A stretch of DNA of 13,370 bases, from assembly GCA_030622265.1 (NCBI GenBank), contig JAUXGG010000010.1:1-13370 (forward strand), in the 5' to 3' direction. Source of the DNA: Candidatus Eiseniibacteriota bacterium (GTDB lineage Bacteria; Arandabacterota; Arandabacteria; Arandabacterales; Arandabacteraceae). A program made the translations under genes and the position numbers. The notes under the pieces were generated by a model. That model made no database searches and was not told where the DNA came from. It saw only the letters and a program-made list of their open reading frames with translations. Of the stretch, positions 13,172 to 13,370 are shown piece after piece. How positions within the stretch are numbered: position 1 is the stretch's first letter; the number at the start of each line of letters is the position of its first letter.

Positions 13172-13370
13172 ATTTCTCCGGCGCCTCTTCGACCTCAACG
13201 CTCATCACGTGCTGGTCACCGTCTCGCAAGACCTCGAACTCAAGCACGTCGCCGACTCTCGCGCCGAAGATGGCTCGCCTGGCACCGTCATAGTTCCGGA
13301 CACGCTGGCCGTTGAGCTCAATGATGACATCGCGCCGCTTGAGGCCCGCCTTGTCCGCGGGGCTTCCTTC
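13170..13370 (-). CDS. C-terminal PDZ domain of a truncated protein, probably HtrA/DegP-type serine protease
   Basis: The last 66 codons of a gene enter from the right edge and end at TAG 13172-13170. The fragment reads EGSPADKAGLKRRDVIIELN (1-20), then GQRVRNYDGARRAIFGARVG (21-40), and ends in a VEVEEAPEK tail. The pattern SPA-x-KAGL-x-x-x-DVI-x-x-x-NG-x-x-V is characteristic of PDZ domains in envelope proteases. A PDZ domain at the extreme C-terminus best fits the HtrA/DegP/DegS group. CtpA-type and RseP-type proteases usually carry their PDZ internally. The catalytic domain is outside the window, so the protease assignment is inferred. Its stop codon overlaps the purB ribosome binding site, so it is likely co-transcribed with the purine genes. 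Confidence 0.75.
   Translation of the reverse strand, partial: EGSPADKAGLKRRDVIIELNGQRVRNYDGARRAIFGARVGDVLEFEVLRDGDQHVMSVEVEEAPEK

Noticed and set aside
1..13370. Defence system, prophage, CRISPR array or insertion sequence
   Set aside because: All coding capacity is accounted for by housekeeping families with tight spacing. No spaced direct repeats, transposase, integrase or terminal inverted repeats were seen.

Overview
The window is one continuous co-directional bacterial gene block. All 13 protein genes lie on the minus strand, so transcription runs from the right edge to the left edge. Gaps are 1-64 nt or 4-nt ATGA overlaps. No tRNA, rRNA, CRISPR array, insertion sequence, phage gene or rho-independent terminator was seen, and no gene-free stretch exceeds 64 nt. 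Base composition is roughly 60% G+C by eye.

Layout in transcription order. (1) 13370-13170: the C-terminal PDZ domain of a truncated protein, probably an HtrA/DegP-type protease. (2) Purine block 13160-6656: purB, purL, purQ, a tandem-duplicated purS, and purF. These cover PRPP amidotransferase (step 1), the complete three-part FGAR amidotransferase (step 4) and adenylosuccinate lyase. (3) radC (6591-5917). (4) Cell-elongation block 5907-562: mreB, mreC, mreD, mrdA (PBP2) and rodA, which is the actin-like filament, its membrane partners, and the transpeptidase/glycosyltransferase pair. (5) lgt (539-1), the first enzyme of lipoprotein maturation, cut by the left edge.

Organism: a rod-forming bacterium with a separate PurS/PurQ/short-PurL enzyme and an iron-sulphur-type PurF. 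This is unlike Enterobacteria and closer to Bacillota, Actinomycetota, Chloroflexota or an uncultured lineage. The radC-mreBCD order recalls Bacillus. I cannot name a phylum from sequence alone. purB and purL both use TTG starts with strong Shine-Dalgarno sites.

Most of the window is housekeeping, and I see no evidence for a new defence or mobile system. The points most worth a second look are: (a) the PurS gene is an internal duplication (two PurS domains in 189 aa), which may be a covalent version of the PurS dimer; (b) a ~74-bp island of about 31% G+C with deviant codons inside purF, holding a sigma70-like promoter candidate aimed at radC-mre; (c) the fusion of purine and cell-elongation genes into one apparent superoperon; and (d) over-representation of CTTAAG.
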